64,000 nt of DNA from Pseudomonadota bacterium. GTDB lineage: Bacteria; Pseudomonadota; Gammaproteobacteria; Xanthomonadales; Xanthomonadaceae. Position 1 is the first letter of the stretch. Every line of letters begins with the position of its first letter. The notes under the pieces are model-generated. The model searched no databases. It saw only the letters and a program-made list of their open reading frames with translations, and was not told the origin of the DNA. The stretch spans positions 248,001 through 312,000 of the forward strand of contig JAFEBX010000011.1 of the NCBI GenBank assembly GCA_018242425.1. The letters are read 5' to 3'. The position numbers were made by a program, and so were the translations under genes. Shown here piece after piece: positions 49,914 through 59,372 of the stretch.

Positions 49914-51215
49914 TCAATCGCCCTGGAGAGCGAATCCGATCCCACGCATCGAGGCGGCAAAGCCCGGATAGGACGTCGCGACGTTGGCGGTATCGCGGAT
50001 CGTCACTTCGCCGGTCGCGCGTTGCGCGCCCACCGCGAAGGCCATCGCGATGCGGTGGTCGCCATGGCTTTCGATGGTGCCGCCATGCAATGTGCCGCCA
50101 TGGATGTCGGCGCCATCCGGGGTTTCATCGACGCGGATACCGAGTGCACGCAGGCCATTGGCCATCGTGGCGATGCGGTCGGACTCCTTGACGCGCAATT
50201 CGGCGGCGCCACGCACCCGGGTGACGCCACTGGCGAGTGCGGCGGCGATGAACAGCGCCGGGAACTCGTCGATCATGTCGGGCACGCAATCAAGCGGCAC
50301 GTCGATGCCACGCAGGTTCGAAGCACGCACGTGCAGGTCGGCCACCGGTTCCCCGCCCTGCCCGCCTGCATCCTCGATGCGGATGTCGGCGCCCATCAGT
50401 TCGAGCGCGCGCAACAATCCGGTGCGTCGCGGGTTCATCCCCACCTGTTCCAGCACCAGGTCGGAACCGGGAACCACGCAAGCGGCGGTCAACGCAAACG
50501 CCGCCGAAGAGAAATCGGCGGGCACGTGGATGTCGGTCGCACGCAGGCGATGGCCACCCTCGACTTCCGCCCAGCCTTCGCCGAAACGGATCGGCCATCC
50601 GAAAGCCTGCAACATGCGTTCGCTGTAGTCGCGGGTCGGGTGCGGTTCGGTCACGCGCGTGGTGCCGGTGGCGTAAAGACCGGCCAGCAAGACCGCGGAC
50701 TTCACCTGCGCACTGGCGACCGGCGATGCGTAATCGATGCCATGCAGGGATTGCCCGCCATGGATGTGCAGTGGCGGCAAACCACCTTCCTGCGTATCGA
50801 TGCGCGCACCCATCTGCGCCAGCGGATCGGCGACGCGGCGCATCGGTCGCTTCGAGAGGGATTCATCGCCAATCAAAGTGCTGTCGAATGTCTGTGCTGC
50901 CAGCAGCCCGGCCAGCAGGCGCATGCCCGTACCGGCATTGCCGCAGTCCAGCGGCCCCTGCGGCGCTTCCAGGCCATCGATACCGACGCCGTGCACGATG
51001 CGCCGCGAAGGCGACGGGGTTTCGATCTTCACCCCGAGTTGCGCGAACACATTCGCGGTCGCGCGGGTGTCCTCGCCCTCGAGAAAGCCATCGACCTGCG
51101 ACACGCCATCGGCCAGTGCCGCCAGCATGATGGCGCGATGCGAGACCGACTTGTCGCCGGGGATCGCGACGCGCCCCTGCAACGGCCTGCCTTGCGCAGC
51201 GATCCAGTCGCTCAT
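49914..51215 (-). CDS. aroA: 3-phosphoshikimate 1-carboxyvinyltransferase (EPSP synthase)
   Basis: Joins shikimate-3-phosphate and PEP in the aromatic amino-acid pathway. 433 residues from ATG 51215, which overlaps the hisC stop as ATGA. Motifs: PGDKSVSHRAIMLAAL near residue 19, LDCGNAGTGMRLL (PEP site), GDESLSKRPMRR, and RVKESDRIATMANGL near the C-terminus. The sequence around the PEP site is NAGTGMR with GDESL, resembling class I enzymes. It is the last gene of serC-pheA-hisC-aroA. Confidence 0.97.
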   Translation of the reverse strand: MSDWIAAQGRPLQGRVAIPGDKSVSHRAIMLAALADGVSQVDGFLEGEDTRATANVFAQLGVKIETPSPSRRIVHGVGIDGLEAPQGPLDCGNAGTGMRLLAGLLAAQTFDSTLIGDESLSKRPMRRVADPLAQMGARIDTQEGGLPPLHIHGGQSLHGIDYASPVASAQVKSAVLLAGLYATGTTRVTEPHPTRDYSERMLQAFGWPIRFGEGWAEVEGGHRLRATDIHVPADFSSAAFALTAACVVPGSDLVLEQVGMNPRRTGLLRALELMGADIRIEDAGGQGGEPVADLHVRASNLRGIDVPLDCVPDMIDEFPALFIAAALASGVTRVRGAAELRVKESDRIATMANGLRALGIRVDETPDGADIHGGTLHGGTIESHGDHRIAMAFAVGAQRATGEVTIRDTANVATSYPGFAASMRGIGFALQGD

Positions 51216-52315
51216 TGCATCGCATCCAGCGCCGCGAGCAGCTTGGCGTTCTGCTCGGTGGTGCCGACGGTGATGCGCAGGCAATCGGGCAATCCGTAAC
51301 CGCCCATCGGTCGCAGCACGATGCCGCGTTCGCGCAAGGCATCATCGATGCCACTGGCATCTTCGCCGAAGCGCACCAGCAGGAAATTGGTCTGCGAGGG
51401 GAAAACAAACAGGCCGCGCGTTCGCAGCGCATCCGCCAGGCGCTCGCGTTCGATCTTGTTCCTGCGCGCGCCCTCGGCCAGATGCTGCGGATCGCCCAAC
51501 GATGCTTCCGCTGCTGCAAGCCCAGGCAAATTGACGTTGAAGCTTTCGCGAATGCGTTCGAGCCAGCCGATCAGCTCCGGCTGCGCGATGCCATAGCCAA
51601 CACGCAGCCCCGCGAGTCCGTGCGCCTTGCTGAAGGTGCGCAGGACGATCAGGTTGGGATTTCTGGCGACCAGCGGGATGGCCGATGCCCACTCCGGTGC
51701 GTCGACGAATTCGGCGTAGGCCTCGTCGATGGCGACGATGGTGTCCGCCGGGATTCGCGTGAGGAAATGTTCGAGTTCGTCGGCACCGAACCAGGTGCCG
51801 GTCGGATTGTTGGGATTGGCGAGATAGACGAGATTCGTGTCCGCATCGACGGCTGCCGCGATCGCATCGAGATCGTGGCCACCGGCCATCGCAGCATCCA
51901 TCGGCAATGCCGCTGCGGCCTTGAACGTCGCGCCCACCGCGGCCGCGGCAATCGAATACACCGCGAAACCGTATTGCGAAGCCACCACGCCTGCGCCCGG
52001 CCCGGCAAACACCTGTGCCAATTGCATCAGCAGTTCATGCGAACCGTTGCCGAGCACGATCTGCCCAGTCGCGACGCCATGTTGCTGCGACAGCGCGCGC
52101 TTGAGGTCGCCACCACGCGGATCCGGGTACAACGCGAGTTCGCCGAGGCAGCGCTGCACGGCTTCGCGCGCTTTCGGACTCGGGCCCCAGGGGTTTTCGT
52201 TCGAGCCAAGCTCGGTCAGCGGCGAATCCGCGGCGCGGCGCAATGCGACCAGATCGTGGCCGGGATCATAGGCACGCAGGCCACGAATGGCCGCCTGGAC
52301 GCGATGTTCGAACAT
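51212..52315 (-). CDS. hisC: Histidinol-phosphate aminotransferase (HisC2 type)
   Basis: PLP aminotransferase of fold type I, 367 residues from ATG 52315. The motifs are LGSNENPWGPSPKA, the nucleotide-like NPNNPTGTW, AIDEAYAEF and the PLP lysine in TFSKAHGLAGLRVGYG. In an operon with pheA and aroA such HisC2 enzymes often also aminate aromatic 2-oxo acids, giving phenylalanine or tyrosine in addition to histidinol phosphate. That dual role is inferred from context. It starts 1 bp after the pheA stop. Confidence 0.93.
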   Translation of the reverse strand: MFEHRVQAAIRGLRAYDPGHDLVALRRAADSPLTELGSNENPWGPSPKAREAVQRCLGELALYPDPRGGDLKRALSQQHGVATGQIVLGNGSHELLMQLAQVFAGPGAGVVASQYGFAVYSIAAAAVGATFKAAAALPMDAAMAGGHDLDAIAAAVDADTNLVYLANPNNPTGTWFGADELEHFLTRIPADTIVAIDEAYAEFVDAPEWASAIPLVARNPNLIVLRTFSKAHGLAGLRVGYGIAQPELIGWLERIRESFNVNLPGLAAAEASLGDPQHLAEGARRNKIERERLADALRTRGLFVFPSQTNFLLVRFGEDASGIDDALRERGIVLRPMGGYGLPDCLRITVGTTEQNAKLLAALDAMQ

Positions 52316-52316
52316 C

Positions 52317-53411
52317 TCAAAGCACCGCGACCGGATACGACCCGAGCACGCGCACGTCGCCTGCGGCGCTGTTGATCTCCTCCAACGCATCCTTCAGCGG
52401 CGACTCCTCGCGGTGCCCGCTGACATCGATGAAGAAGGCGTACTGCCACAGCCCTTCGTGCGAAGGCCGCGACTCGATGCGGTTCATGCTGATGCCGCGA
52501 CGCGCCAATGGCTCCAGCACTCCGTAGAGCGCGCCGGGACGGTCGCGGATGAACACCAGGAGTGACGTGCGATCGTGGCCGGACGGCGGGAACAGCGAAC
52601 GCCCGATCACCAGGAAGCGCGTGGTGTTGTCGCCGCGATCCTCGATCGGCCCCGCGATCGTCTTGAGGTTGTAGACCAGGCCCGCGGATTCGCCGGCGAT
52701 CGCCGCGGCGTCATCGGCATTGCGGGCGCGACGCGCCGCTTCGGCATTGCTCGACACCGGGATGCGCTCGGCATGCGGCAGGTGCTGCCGCAACCAGCCA
52801 CGGCATTGCGCCAGCGACAGCGGATGCGAGTAGACACGCTCGACATCCTCGAGGCGGCCGGTCCGCGACATCAGGTTCTGGTGCACGCGCAGGTCGACTT
52901 CCCCGCAGATCGTCAGCGGCGAAGTCAGGAACATCTCGAGCGTCGACTGGATCGTGCCCTGCCCCGAGTTCTCGACCGGAACCACGCCGAAATCGGCATT
53001 GCCGGCGCCGACTTCCTGGAACACTTCCTCGATGCTCGCGAGCGGCAATCCACGCACAGACTGGCCGAAATGCTTGTGCACCGCCTGCTGCGAAAACGTG
53101 CCTTCCGGGCCGAGGTAACCGATCTTCAACGGTTCCTGCTGGGCCAGGCAGGCCGACATGATTTCGCGGAACAGCCGCACCAGCACTTCGTCGCTGAGCG
53201 GGCCTTCGTTGCGATCCACCACCCGGCGCAAGACCTGCGCTTCGCGTTCCGGACGGTAATAGTCCACGGCGGCGGCGAGGTCACCCTTGGCCTGCCCGAC
53301 CTGGCGGGCATAGCGGGCACGCTCGAGGATCAACTCTTCGATGTGGGAATCAAGTCCATCGATGCGCGCGCGCAGTGCGGCAAGATCGATAGGGGAAGGT
53401 TGGTCAGCCAT
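52317..53411 (-). CDS. pheA: Bifunctional chorismate mutase / prephenate dehydratase
   Basis: Turns chorismate to prephenate and then phenylpyruvate. 364 residues. The AroQ-type chorismate mutase is at about 7-90 ([20 protein letters not shown] with catalytic Arg and Lys residues), the prephenate dehydratase at about 96-275 ([23 protein letters not shown] carries the TRF catalytic motif), and the ACT regulatory domain at about 285-364 ([24 protein letters not shown]), where phenylalanine binds. The start overlaps the serC stop. Confidence 0.97.
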   Translation of the reverse strand: MADQPSPIDLAALRARIDGLDSHIEELILERARYARQVGQAKGDLAAAVDYYRPEREAQVLRRVVDRNEGPLSDEVLVRLFREIMSACLAQQEPLKIGYLGPEGTFSQQAVHKHFGQSVRGLPLASIEEVFQEVGAGNADFGVVPVENSGQGTIQSTLEMFLTSPLTICGEVDLRVHQNLMSRTGRLEDVERVYSHPLSLAQCRGWLRQHLPHAERIPVSSNAEAARRARNADDAAAIAGESAGLVYNLKTIAGPIEDRGDNTTRFLVIGRSLFPPSGHDRTSLLVFIRDRPGALYGVLEPLARRGISMNRIESRPSHEGLWQYAFFIDVSGHREESPLKDALEEINSAAGDVRVLGSYPVAVL

Positions 53412-54492
53412 GGCGTTTCCGGAAATCGTGCATGAAGTCGACGAGCACGCGCACGCCGTCGACCGGCATGGCGTTGTAGAGCGAGGCGCGCATTCCGCCG
53501 ACTGCCTTGTGGCCCTTGAGCCCGATCAGGCCCGCGGCCTGGGATTCGGCGAGGAACACCGCGTCAAGCGCGGCGTCATGCAGCACGAAGGGAATATTCA
53601 TGCGCGAACGCACGGATGTCACGACATCGTTGCGGTAGAAACCTTTCGAATCGTCGATGGCGGCGTAGACCATCGCCGCCTTTTCGCCATTCCTGCGGGC
53701 GAATTCGGCAGTCCCGCCCTGCTCGATCATCCAGCGCACGCACAGCCCGAGCAGGTACCAGTTCCACGTCGGCGGCGTGTTGAGCATCGATCCTTGCGCG
53801 GCATGCGAAGCCCAGTTGAGGATGTCGGCGCGTGGCTGGCCGCGACGTTCAAGCAGATCCCTGCGCACGATCGCGAGGGTGATGCCAGATGGCCCGAGAT
53901 TCTTCTGGGCGCCGGCATAGACCATCGCATAGCGCGAAATGCCGGATGGACGCGAGGCGATGTTCGAACTGAAGTCGGCGACCAGCGGCGCGAGCGTGCC
54001 GTCGTCGATGTCATCCGGCAACTCGACGCCATGGATGGTCTCGTTGGCGGTGACGTGGAAATACGCCGCGCCCGGCGAACGCTGCCACTGCGCCTTGTCC
54101 GGAACACTGGTGAATCGCTGTCCCTCGCTGCTGGCGACGACATGGGCATCGACCGCGGGCGCGGCCTGCTTCACCGCCATCTTCGCCCAATGACCGGTGA
54201 CCAGGTAATCGGCGCGCTGGTTGGGTCCGGCGAAATTCAGCGGCAACAACGCCTGCAGGGTGGTCGCGCCGCCCGACAGGAACAGCACTGCATGCGTCTC
54301 CGGAACGGCGAGCAAGGCGCGGACATCGGCCTCGACTTCGGCCGCCAGCGCCATGAACGGTGCGCCACGATGGCTGAGTTCGGCGACACTTGCGCCGGTT
54401 CCGCGCCAGTCGAGCATCTCCGCTTGCGCCTGCCTCAACACCGCTTCCGGCAGCACCGCCGGACCGGCGCTGAAGTTCAGGACGCGCGACAT
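53404..54492 (-). CDS. serC: Phosphoserine aminotransferase
   Basis: PLP enzyme making O-phosphoserine in serine synthesis, and also active in pyridoxal-phosphate synthesis. 362 residues. N-terminal [19 protein letters not shown] and the PLP lysine in [12 protein letters not shown] are diagnostic. It is the first gene of the four-gene operon with pheA, hisC and aroA, a linkage conserved in many proteobacteria. It lies 1 bp after the FHA-protein gene. Confidence 0.97.
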   Translation of the reverse strand: MSRVLNFSAGPAVLPEAVLRQAQAEMLDWRGTGASVAELSHRGAPFMALAAEVEADVRALLAVPETHAVLFLSGGATTLQALLPLNFAGPNQRADYLVTGHWAKMAVKQAAPAVDAHVVASSEGQRFTSVPDKAQWQRSPGAAYFHVTANETIHGVELPDDIDDGTLAPLVADFSSNIASRPSGISRYAMVYAGAQKNLGPSGITLAIVRRDLLERRGQPRADILNWASHAAQGSMLNTPPTWNWYLLGLCVRWMIEQGGTAEFARRNGEKAAMVYAAIDDSKGFYRNDVVTSVRSRMNIPFVLHDAALDAVFLAESQAAGLIGLKGHKAVGGMRASLYNAMPVDGVRVLVDFMHDFRKRHG

Positions 54493-54493
54493 C

Positions 54494-55240
54494 TCACGCT
54501 CCGAACCAGAACAGCGCGAGCAAGGCGATGGCGATCGCCACCGCGGCGATCAGCAACCAGGGCACGCGCATGCGCTGTGGCGCATCCGTCTCCGGCATGG
54601 CTTTCGGCGCAGGTGCACGCACGACGGTTTCGCCGGCATCCACGCGCAGTTCCGGCCCCTCGAACAGGAAGCGTTGTCCATTCGGCAGCACGAGCTGGTC
54701 GCCGATGCGCAACCACGCGGTGGTGACGGTGGTGCCATTGACCTGCAGCGGCACCATCGGATCGAGGCTGGAGACGCGGACGTCGGCGTCCTGCATGTCG
54801 ACTGTCGCACCGACCAGCACCGGATTGGCCTTGCCGCCATCGATCACCGGAACCGCCTGCCCGTGCAGGGCGCCGCCCTGGCCGCGCAGGACCGGAGTGA
54901 CGTCGCCACCGCGCGGACGCGCCGCACGAGCCGATGGTTGCGGCGACGGCGCGCTGGCCAGCACCATTTCCCGACCCTCGACATGCAGGCTGTCGCCGGC
55001 ATGCAGCATGGCCAGCTTGCGGATCGGGCGGCCATTGACGTGCACACCCCATGTGTCGGGCATGACGTTCATCCACACGCCACGCTGGTCGACCACCAGT
55101 TCGATCAGTGCCGGTTCGCCGAGGGGTGCGACGCGCAGTCCGCGCTCCTGGTCGGGATCGCGGCCGAGGCTGGTCGCTCCCGGCGCAAGCGCGAGATCGG
55201 CGTGGTCGTGGTCGGGGAAGCGGAGGGCAAAAGAATTCAC
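54494..55240 (-). CDS. FHA-like protein with C-terminal membrane anchor
   Basis: 248 residues from GTG 55240 (reading [10 protein letters not shown]); longer upstream frames give non-family sequence. Two FHA-like beta-sandwich regions can be seen. The first (about 20-80) has [16 protein letters not shown] and [20 protein letters not shown]. The second (about 125-190) has [19 protein letters not shown] and [20 protein letters not shown] Pro-rich segment precedes a final membrane helix (about 228-247, [18 protein letters not shown]). FHA domains bind phosphothreonine, but no kinase gene is nearby. The function is unknown; the gene sits 1 bp upstream of serC. Confidence 0.7.
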   Translation of the reverse strand: MNSFALRFPDHDHADLALAPGATSLGRDPDQERGLRVAPLGEPALIELVVDQRGVWMNVMPDTWGVHVNGRPIRKLAMLHAGDSLHVEGREMVLASAPSPQPSARAARPRGGDVTPVLRGQGGALHGQAVPVIDGGKANPVLVGATVDMQDADVRVSSLDPMVPLQVNGTTVTTAWLRIGDQLVLPNGQRFLFEGPELRVDAGETVVRAPAPKAMPETDAPQRMRVPWLLIAAVAIAIALLALFWFGA

Positions 55241-55350
55241 GATGCCCCGATTTAACCACAGAATGCGACTTCCATTGCACTGCAACATGCGAGCCATCGC
55301 AGGCCATTCGACACGTCGTGGCACCATCCCGGGACTGTCCGGAGCCTGCC

Positions 55351-57438
55351 ATGTCGAGATCGCGCGTTTTCGCCTTCGCCGCCTGTCTGGTGTTCACCAG
55401 CGTGCCGGGCCGCGCCCTGGACAAACCGGCCGGCGATGGCGACCTTCTCCGCCTGCTCGCGATCACCCCTTCGGCGCAGTCGCGGGATTACCTGAGCAAC
55501 AAGCAACAATTCCAGTTGCATACCCTGCTGACCGAGCAGCGCCATCCCGAAACGATGGATCTCAGCCGCCGCATCGCCGGTGATACCGCGGCCGGTTTGC
55601 GTGAACTGTTCGCGGTCGACCGCGACGTGGCGAGGACGATGGAGGCGGTCGCCTCCGATCCCGTGCGCCTGGGCCGACTCGAGGCCGCATCGAAGGCGAT
55701 GCAGGACGCCATCCGCAACGGCCATCGCGTGTACTTCTACGGCACCGGATCGACGGGCCGCCTCGCCGAAACACTGGAAAGCAGCCTGTGGCGCCCCTTC
55801 TGGGAACGCGCGGCAAGCACCGCCTCGTGGCACAGGATCGAACGCAGGCTGCCCGGCATCGGCGATCGCGTGCGCGGCGAAATCACCGGTGGAGATCGCG
55901 CCTTGATCGCCTCGCTGGAGGGCTTCGAGGACCTGCAGCTGATTGGCCGCCTGCAACTGCAGGACAACGGCATCCAGCGCGGCGACGTGGTGTTCGCGGT
56001 CACCGAAGGCGGCGAGACTTCCGCGGTGATCGGCACCGCCAAGGCCGGCGCCGAACTCAACGGCGGCCGCCCCGGAATGACCTGGTTCGTCTACAACAAT
56101 CCCGACAAGGTGTTGCTGCCGTTCACCCGCAGCCGGGAAGTGATCGACGATCCGCGCATCACCAAGATCAACCTCGCCACCGGCCCGCAGGCGATCACCG
56201 GCTCGACCCGCATGCAGGCGACCACCACCAGCCTCTACGCATTGGGCGTGGTGATGGAAGACGCGATCCATCATCTGCTCGCACCAGTCCTCGCGAAGTC
56301 CGAGTTGCGCGCACTCGGTTTCGACGACCACTCGACGATCGCTTCGCGCCTGCGCCAGTTCGCCATTCTCCAGAAGACGGTCGCCGCAACCGCGCCGCAG
56401 CTCGCCGCGTGGACCGACCGCGAATCTTCCACCTATGCCAACGGCCATCGCGCCACCTACCTGGCCGGACGCGCATTGATGCCGGTATTCGTCGACGTCA
56501 CCGAACGCGCACCGACCTTCCGCCTCGCGCCGCTGGATCGCGTCGATGCGAAGGAGCGTCGTTCCTGGATCCAGGTATGGGCGCCTACGGCCGATGCCGC
56601 ATCGGCGTGGAAGCTGTTGTTGCACCGCCCCTTCCACGGACTCGACCCTGCGCTCTACGCCAAGCCGTTCGAAACCCGGATCGACGATCAATGGCTGCGT
56701 GCCGCCGCCGCGCGCAGCCTCGCCAATGCCGGTACCGAACAGCAGGCGCTCTACGACCTGTCGTTCTCGCAACGCAACCTGCAATCGTCCGGGCCGGTGG
56801 CGGGCGATCACGGCGCGATGATCCTGCTCGGCGGCGAAACGCCCTCCCCCGTCGCCACGAGCTGGTTGCGCACCTTCAACGATCGTGGTGCCTCGCTCGG
56901 CGTCATCCATGTCGGCACCGCACCACTATCAAAACGCTCACTGGCGACGCTGCGGGCAGGCAACGCCGAACCGTGGCTGCTCGATGTTGTCGTTCCGCTC
57001 CGCAACGATCCACTGGAACTCGACCAGGTCATCGCGCTGAAGATGCTGCTCAACACCCATTCGACCGGAATCATGGCCAAGCTGGGACGCGTGGTCGGCA
57101 ACACCATGACCGCGGTGCAGCCCGGCAACCTCAAGCTGATCGGTCGCGCCACCTTCCTGATCCAGTCGCACGTCAACGCGGTACTGGCGAGCGACGCGTG
57201 GCGCAGGAAGCACGGAGCGACACCCGCCATCACCTATGCCGATGCCAATGCCGTGCTGTTCGACGTGATCGACCATCGCGCCAGCGACTCCACGCTCGCG
57301 AGCAGTCCCGAAGTCGAGCTGGCCGTCGTGCGCGTCCTCGAAAGCCTGCGCCTGCAACGCGCGATTCCGCTGGACGATGCCGCCGCCCTGCTGCGTGCAC
57401 GTAAACTGGACGCCTATCTCGGCGACTATGACCACTGA
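55351..57438 (+). CDS. MurQ/GKRP-like double-SIS protein with signal peptide
   Basis: 695 residues. Residues 1-22 look like a cleavable signal (RSRVFAFAACLVFTSVPGRA). Residues 45-310 align by eye to MurQ: LHTLLTEQRHPETMDLSRRI, the SIS phosphate loop YGTGSTGRLAE (130-140), E143 and E190 (SLEGFED) at the places of MurQ's two catalytic glutamates, TEGGETSAVIG (219-229) and TGSTRMQATT (283-292). A second, diverged domain follows (about 315-560). Then MLLNTHSTGIMAKLGRVVGN recovers the MurQ C-terminal motif, and a helical cap ends the protein. This SIS-SIS-cap order is that of animal glucokinase regulatory protein. An exported sugar-phosphate protein is unexpected, so location and substrate are open. 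It shares a divergent 110-bp gap with the FHA gene. Confidence 0.75.
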   Translation: MSRSRVFAFAACLVFTSVPGRALDKPAGDGDLLRLLAITPSAQSRDYLSNKQQFQLHTLLTEQRHPETMDLSRRIAGDTAAGLRELFAVDRDVARTMEAVASDPVRLGRLEAASKAMQDAIRNGHRVYFYGTGSTGRLAETLESSLWRPFWERAASTASWHRIERRLPGIGDRVRGEITGGDRALIASLEGFEDLQLIGRLQLQDNGIQRGDVVFAVTEGGETSAVIGTAKAGAELNGGRPGMTWFVYNNPDKVLLPFTRSREVIDDPRITKINLATGPQAITGSTRMQATTTSLYALGVVMEDAIHHLLAPVLAKSELRALGFDDHSTIASRLRQFAILQKTVAATAPQLAAWTDRESSTYANGHRATYLAGRALMPVFVDVTERAPTFRLAPLDRVDAKERRSWIQVWAPTADAASAWKLLLHRPFHGLDPALYAKPFETRIDDQWLRAAAARSLANAGTEQQALYDLSFSQRNLQSSGPVAGDHGAMILLGGETPSPVATSWLRTFNDRGASLGVIHVGTAPLSKRSLATLRAGNAEPWLLDVVVPLRNDPLELDQVIALKMLLNTHSTGIMAKLGRVVGNTMTAVQPGNLKLIGRATFLIQSHVNAVLASDAWRRKHGATPAITYADANAVLFDVIDHRASDSTLASSPEVELAVVRVLESLRLQRAIPLDDAAALLRARKLDAYLGDYDH

Positions 57439-57714
57439 ATGTCCAGTATCCATCTCCACCACGCCCATTCGCTGTCACCGGAACAGGCACGCAGTGCGCT
57501 GTCCGATCTCGCCGACTCGCTTGCACGCAAATTGGGGGTCGAGAGCCGCTGGGACGGCGACAACCTGCATTTCCAGCGCAGCGGCGTCGACGGGACGATC
57601 AAGCTGCTGCCGGGCGAGGTCGAGATCGCGGCCAAGCTCGGCATGTTCTTCGCGCCGATGAAGGGCATGGTCGAACAGGAAATCCGCCGGGTGCTGGACG
57701 AGAAGTTCCGCTGA
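57439..57714 (+). CDS. Polyhydroxyalkanoic-acid-system family protein
   Basis: 91 residues, starting immediately after the TGA of the preceding gene. The sequence pattern (IHLHHAHSLSPEQARSALSD, then LARKLGVESRWDGDNLHFQR and FAPMKGMVEQEIRRVLDEKF) fits the small 'PHA granule region' family found beside polyhydroxyalkanoate genes in other proteobacteria. No phaC or phasin is in the window, so a link to PHA storage is not shown here. It ends 22 bp before a strong terminator. Confidence 0.82.
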   Translation: MSSIHLHHAHSLSPEQARSALSDLADSLARKLGVESRWDGDNLHFQRSGVDGTIKLLPGEVEIAAKLGMFFAPMKGMVEQEIRRVLDEKFR

Positions 57715-57736
57715 GGACAGCCCGCGCCGGAAACGA

Positions 57737-57762
57737 AAAAACCCGGCTGGCGCCGGGTTTTT
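57737..57762 (+). terminator. Intrinsic terminator after the PHA-system gene
   Basis: Stem AAAAACCCGGC with GCCGGGTTTTT around a TGGC loop. The T-run follows directly. It closes the 55351-57714 transcription unit and, read from the other strand, could also end transcription of the tRNA-Val gene. Confidence 0.93.
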
Positions 57763-57777
57763 CGCGATTACTGATCC

Positions 57778-57852
57778 TGGTGGGCGGTGCAGGGATCGAA
57801 CCTGCGACCCTTGCCGTGTGAAGGCAATGCTCTACCGCTGAGCTAACCGCCC
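57778..57852 (-). tRNA. tRNA-Val (anticodon CAC)
   Basis: 75 nt including an encoded CCA. The acceptor stem GGGCGGT pairs with ACCGCCC, the D-arm is AGCTCAGCGGTAGAGC, the anticodon stem TTGCC/GGCAA has loop TTCACAC (anticodon CAC), and the T-arm is CGCAGGTTCGATCCCTGC. No integrase gene or duplicated 3' end is seen nearby. Confidence 0.97.
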
Positions 57853-57863
57853 GGGAGCCGCCC

Positions 57864-57892
57864 AGTATAGCGACTGACCCGGGGTTTGTCAT
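57864..57892 (-). promoter_or_regulatory. Promoter of tRNA-Val
   Basis: On the minus strand -35 ATGACA (57892-57887), exactly 17-bp spacer and -10 TATACT (57869-57864), 12 bp before the mature tRNA 5' end. A GC-rich discriminator (GGGCGGC) follows the -10, as expected of a stringently controlled stable-RNA promoter. Confidence 0.85.
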
Positions 57893-57915
57893 GCCGCCGA
57901 TTTCTTTCCCCTCAT

Positions 57916-57929
57916 TTGACCGGGATCAA
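57916..57929 (+). promoter_or_regulatory. FNR-type box upstream of hemN
   Basis: TTGACCGGGATCAA matches the FNR consensus TTGAT-N4-ATCAA at nine of ten positions. Its centre (57922.5) lies 42.5 bp before the hemN ATG. The fnr gene itself is the next gene after hemN. Confidence 0.85.
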
Positions 57930-57964
57930 GGCGCGCCGGTGCAGCCGCACCTACCGTGCATGCC

Positions 57965-59365
57965 ATGGCTGCCAACACCATCGTCTTCGATCCCGACTTG
58001 CTGCGTCGCTACGACCGGCCGGGACCGCGCTACACCTCGTATCCGACCGCGCCGCAATTCCGGGCGGATTTCGGCGAGGCGGAACTGCGCGATGCCGCGA
58101 CCGCCAGCAATGGCGACCCGATCCCGCGCCGGCTGTCGCTGTACGTGCACGTGCCGTTCTGCGAGAGTCCGTGCTTCTACTGCGGCTGCAACCGCATCAT
58201 CACCCGCGATCATGCCCGCGCCGAAACCTACCTGGCGCGGCTGTACCGGGAAATCGCCCTGACCTCGCAACTGTTCGACCGCGACCGCGAGGTGATCCAG
58301 CTGCATTTCGGCGGTGGCACCCCGAACTTCCTGACGCCGGCGCAATTGCGCGAAGTGGTCGATACGCTGCACAGCCACTTCCATTTCTCCGATTCGCCGG
58401 AACGCGACATCTCCATCGAACTCGATCCGCGCTTCGTGTCGACGGAAGACATCGCCGAACTGGCGAAGATCGGCTTCAACCGCGCGAGCTTCGGCGTGCA
58501 GGATTTCGACCCGGACGTGCAGGCGGCGGTGAATCGCATCCAGGGCGTGGAGGAAACCCGTGCGGTGATCGACGCCTGCCGCGCGCATGGCTTCCGCTCG
58601 GTCAACGTCGACCTGATCTACGGCCTGCCCAAGCAGACACTGGAAGGATTCGGCAAGACGCTCGATACCGTGACGGACATGCGCCCCGACCGCATCGCCG
58701 TCTATGGCTATGCGCACATGCCGCACCTGTTCAAGCCGCAGCAGCGGATCCATCCCGAAGACCTCCCCGATCCGCAGGGCAAGCTGGCGCTGTTGCAGCT
58801 GGCGATCACCCGGCTGATCGCCGCCGGCTACAGCTATATCGGCATGGATCATTTCGCCCTGCCCGACGACGACCTCGCCATCGCCCAGTCCCATGGCAGC
58901 CTGCACCGCAATTTCATGGGCTATACCACGCATGCCGACAGCGACCTGATCGGGCTGGGGGTGAGTGCGATCAGCCATGTCGGCGACAGCTTCAGCCAGA
59001 ACCCGCGTGATCTCGCGGGCTGGCAGGCCGCGCTGGACGAAGGGCGCCTGCCGGTCTTCCGCGGCATGCGCCTGAGCCAGGACGACCAATTGCGCGCCGA
59101 CCTGATCCAGTCGCTGATGTGCCAGGGCGAGATCCCGATGGATGCGCTGGAACGGCGTCATTCGATCGATTTCGTCAGGTATTTCGCCGATGCGCTGCAG
59201 CGGCTGGAGCCCCTGGAGCGCGATGGCCTGGTCCGGGTCGAGCCCGGGCGGATCACGGTGACATCGCACGGACGCCTGCTGTTGCGTAACATCGCGATGT
59301 GCTTCGATCGTTACCTCGACCAAGCCGCCCAGGTGGCGACGCCGCGCTTCTCGCGAACGGTCTGA
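57965..59365 (+). CDS. hemN: Oxygen-independent coproporphyrinogen III dehydrogenase
   Basis: Radical-SAM enzyme forming protoporphyrinogen IX without O2, keeping haem synthesis going in anaerobiosis. 466 residues from ATG 57965; a GTG 9 nt upstream is in frame. N-terminal YDRPGPRYTSYPTA and the cluster motif C66-x3-C70-x2-C73, with the additional C75 typical of true HemN, distinguish it from HemW. HFGGGTPNFL and the C-terminal helix domain are intact. It is preceded by an FNR box and followed 7 bp later by the fnr frame. Confidence 0.97.
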   Translation: MAANTIVFDPDLLRRYDRPGPRYTSYPTAPQFRADFGEAELRDAATASNGDPIPRRLSLYVHVPFCESPCFYCGCNRIITRDHARAETYLARLYREIALTSQLFDRDREVIQLHFGGGTPNFLTPAQLREVVDTLHSHFHFSDSPERDISIELDPRFVSTEDIAELAKIGFNRASFGVQDFDPDVQAAVNRIQGVEETRAVIDACRAHGFRSVNVDLIYGLPKQTLEGFGKTLDTVTDMRPDRIAVYGYAHMPHLFKPQQRIHPEDLPDPQGKLALLQLAITRLIAAGYSYIGMDHFALPDDDLAIAQSHGSLHRNFMGYTTHADSDLIGLGVSAISHVGDSFSQNPRDLAGWQAALDEGRLPVFRGMRLSQDDQLRADLIQSLMCQGEIPMDALERRHSIDFVRYFADALQRLEPLERDGLVRVEPGRITVTSHGRLLLRNIAMCFDRYLDQAAQVATPRFSRTV

Positions 59366-59372
59366 TTCGCGC

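Noticed and set aside
57778..57852. tRNA-Val as an integration site for a mobile element
   Set aside because: No integrase, no repeated tRNA 3' end and no change of gene character on either side.
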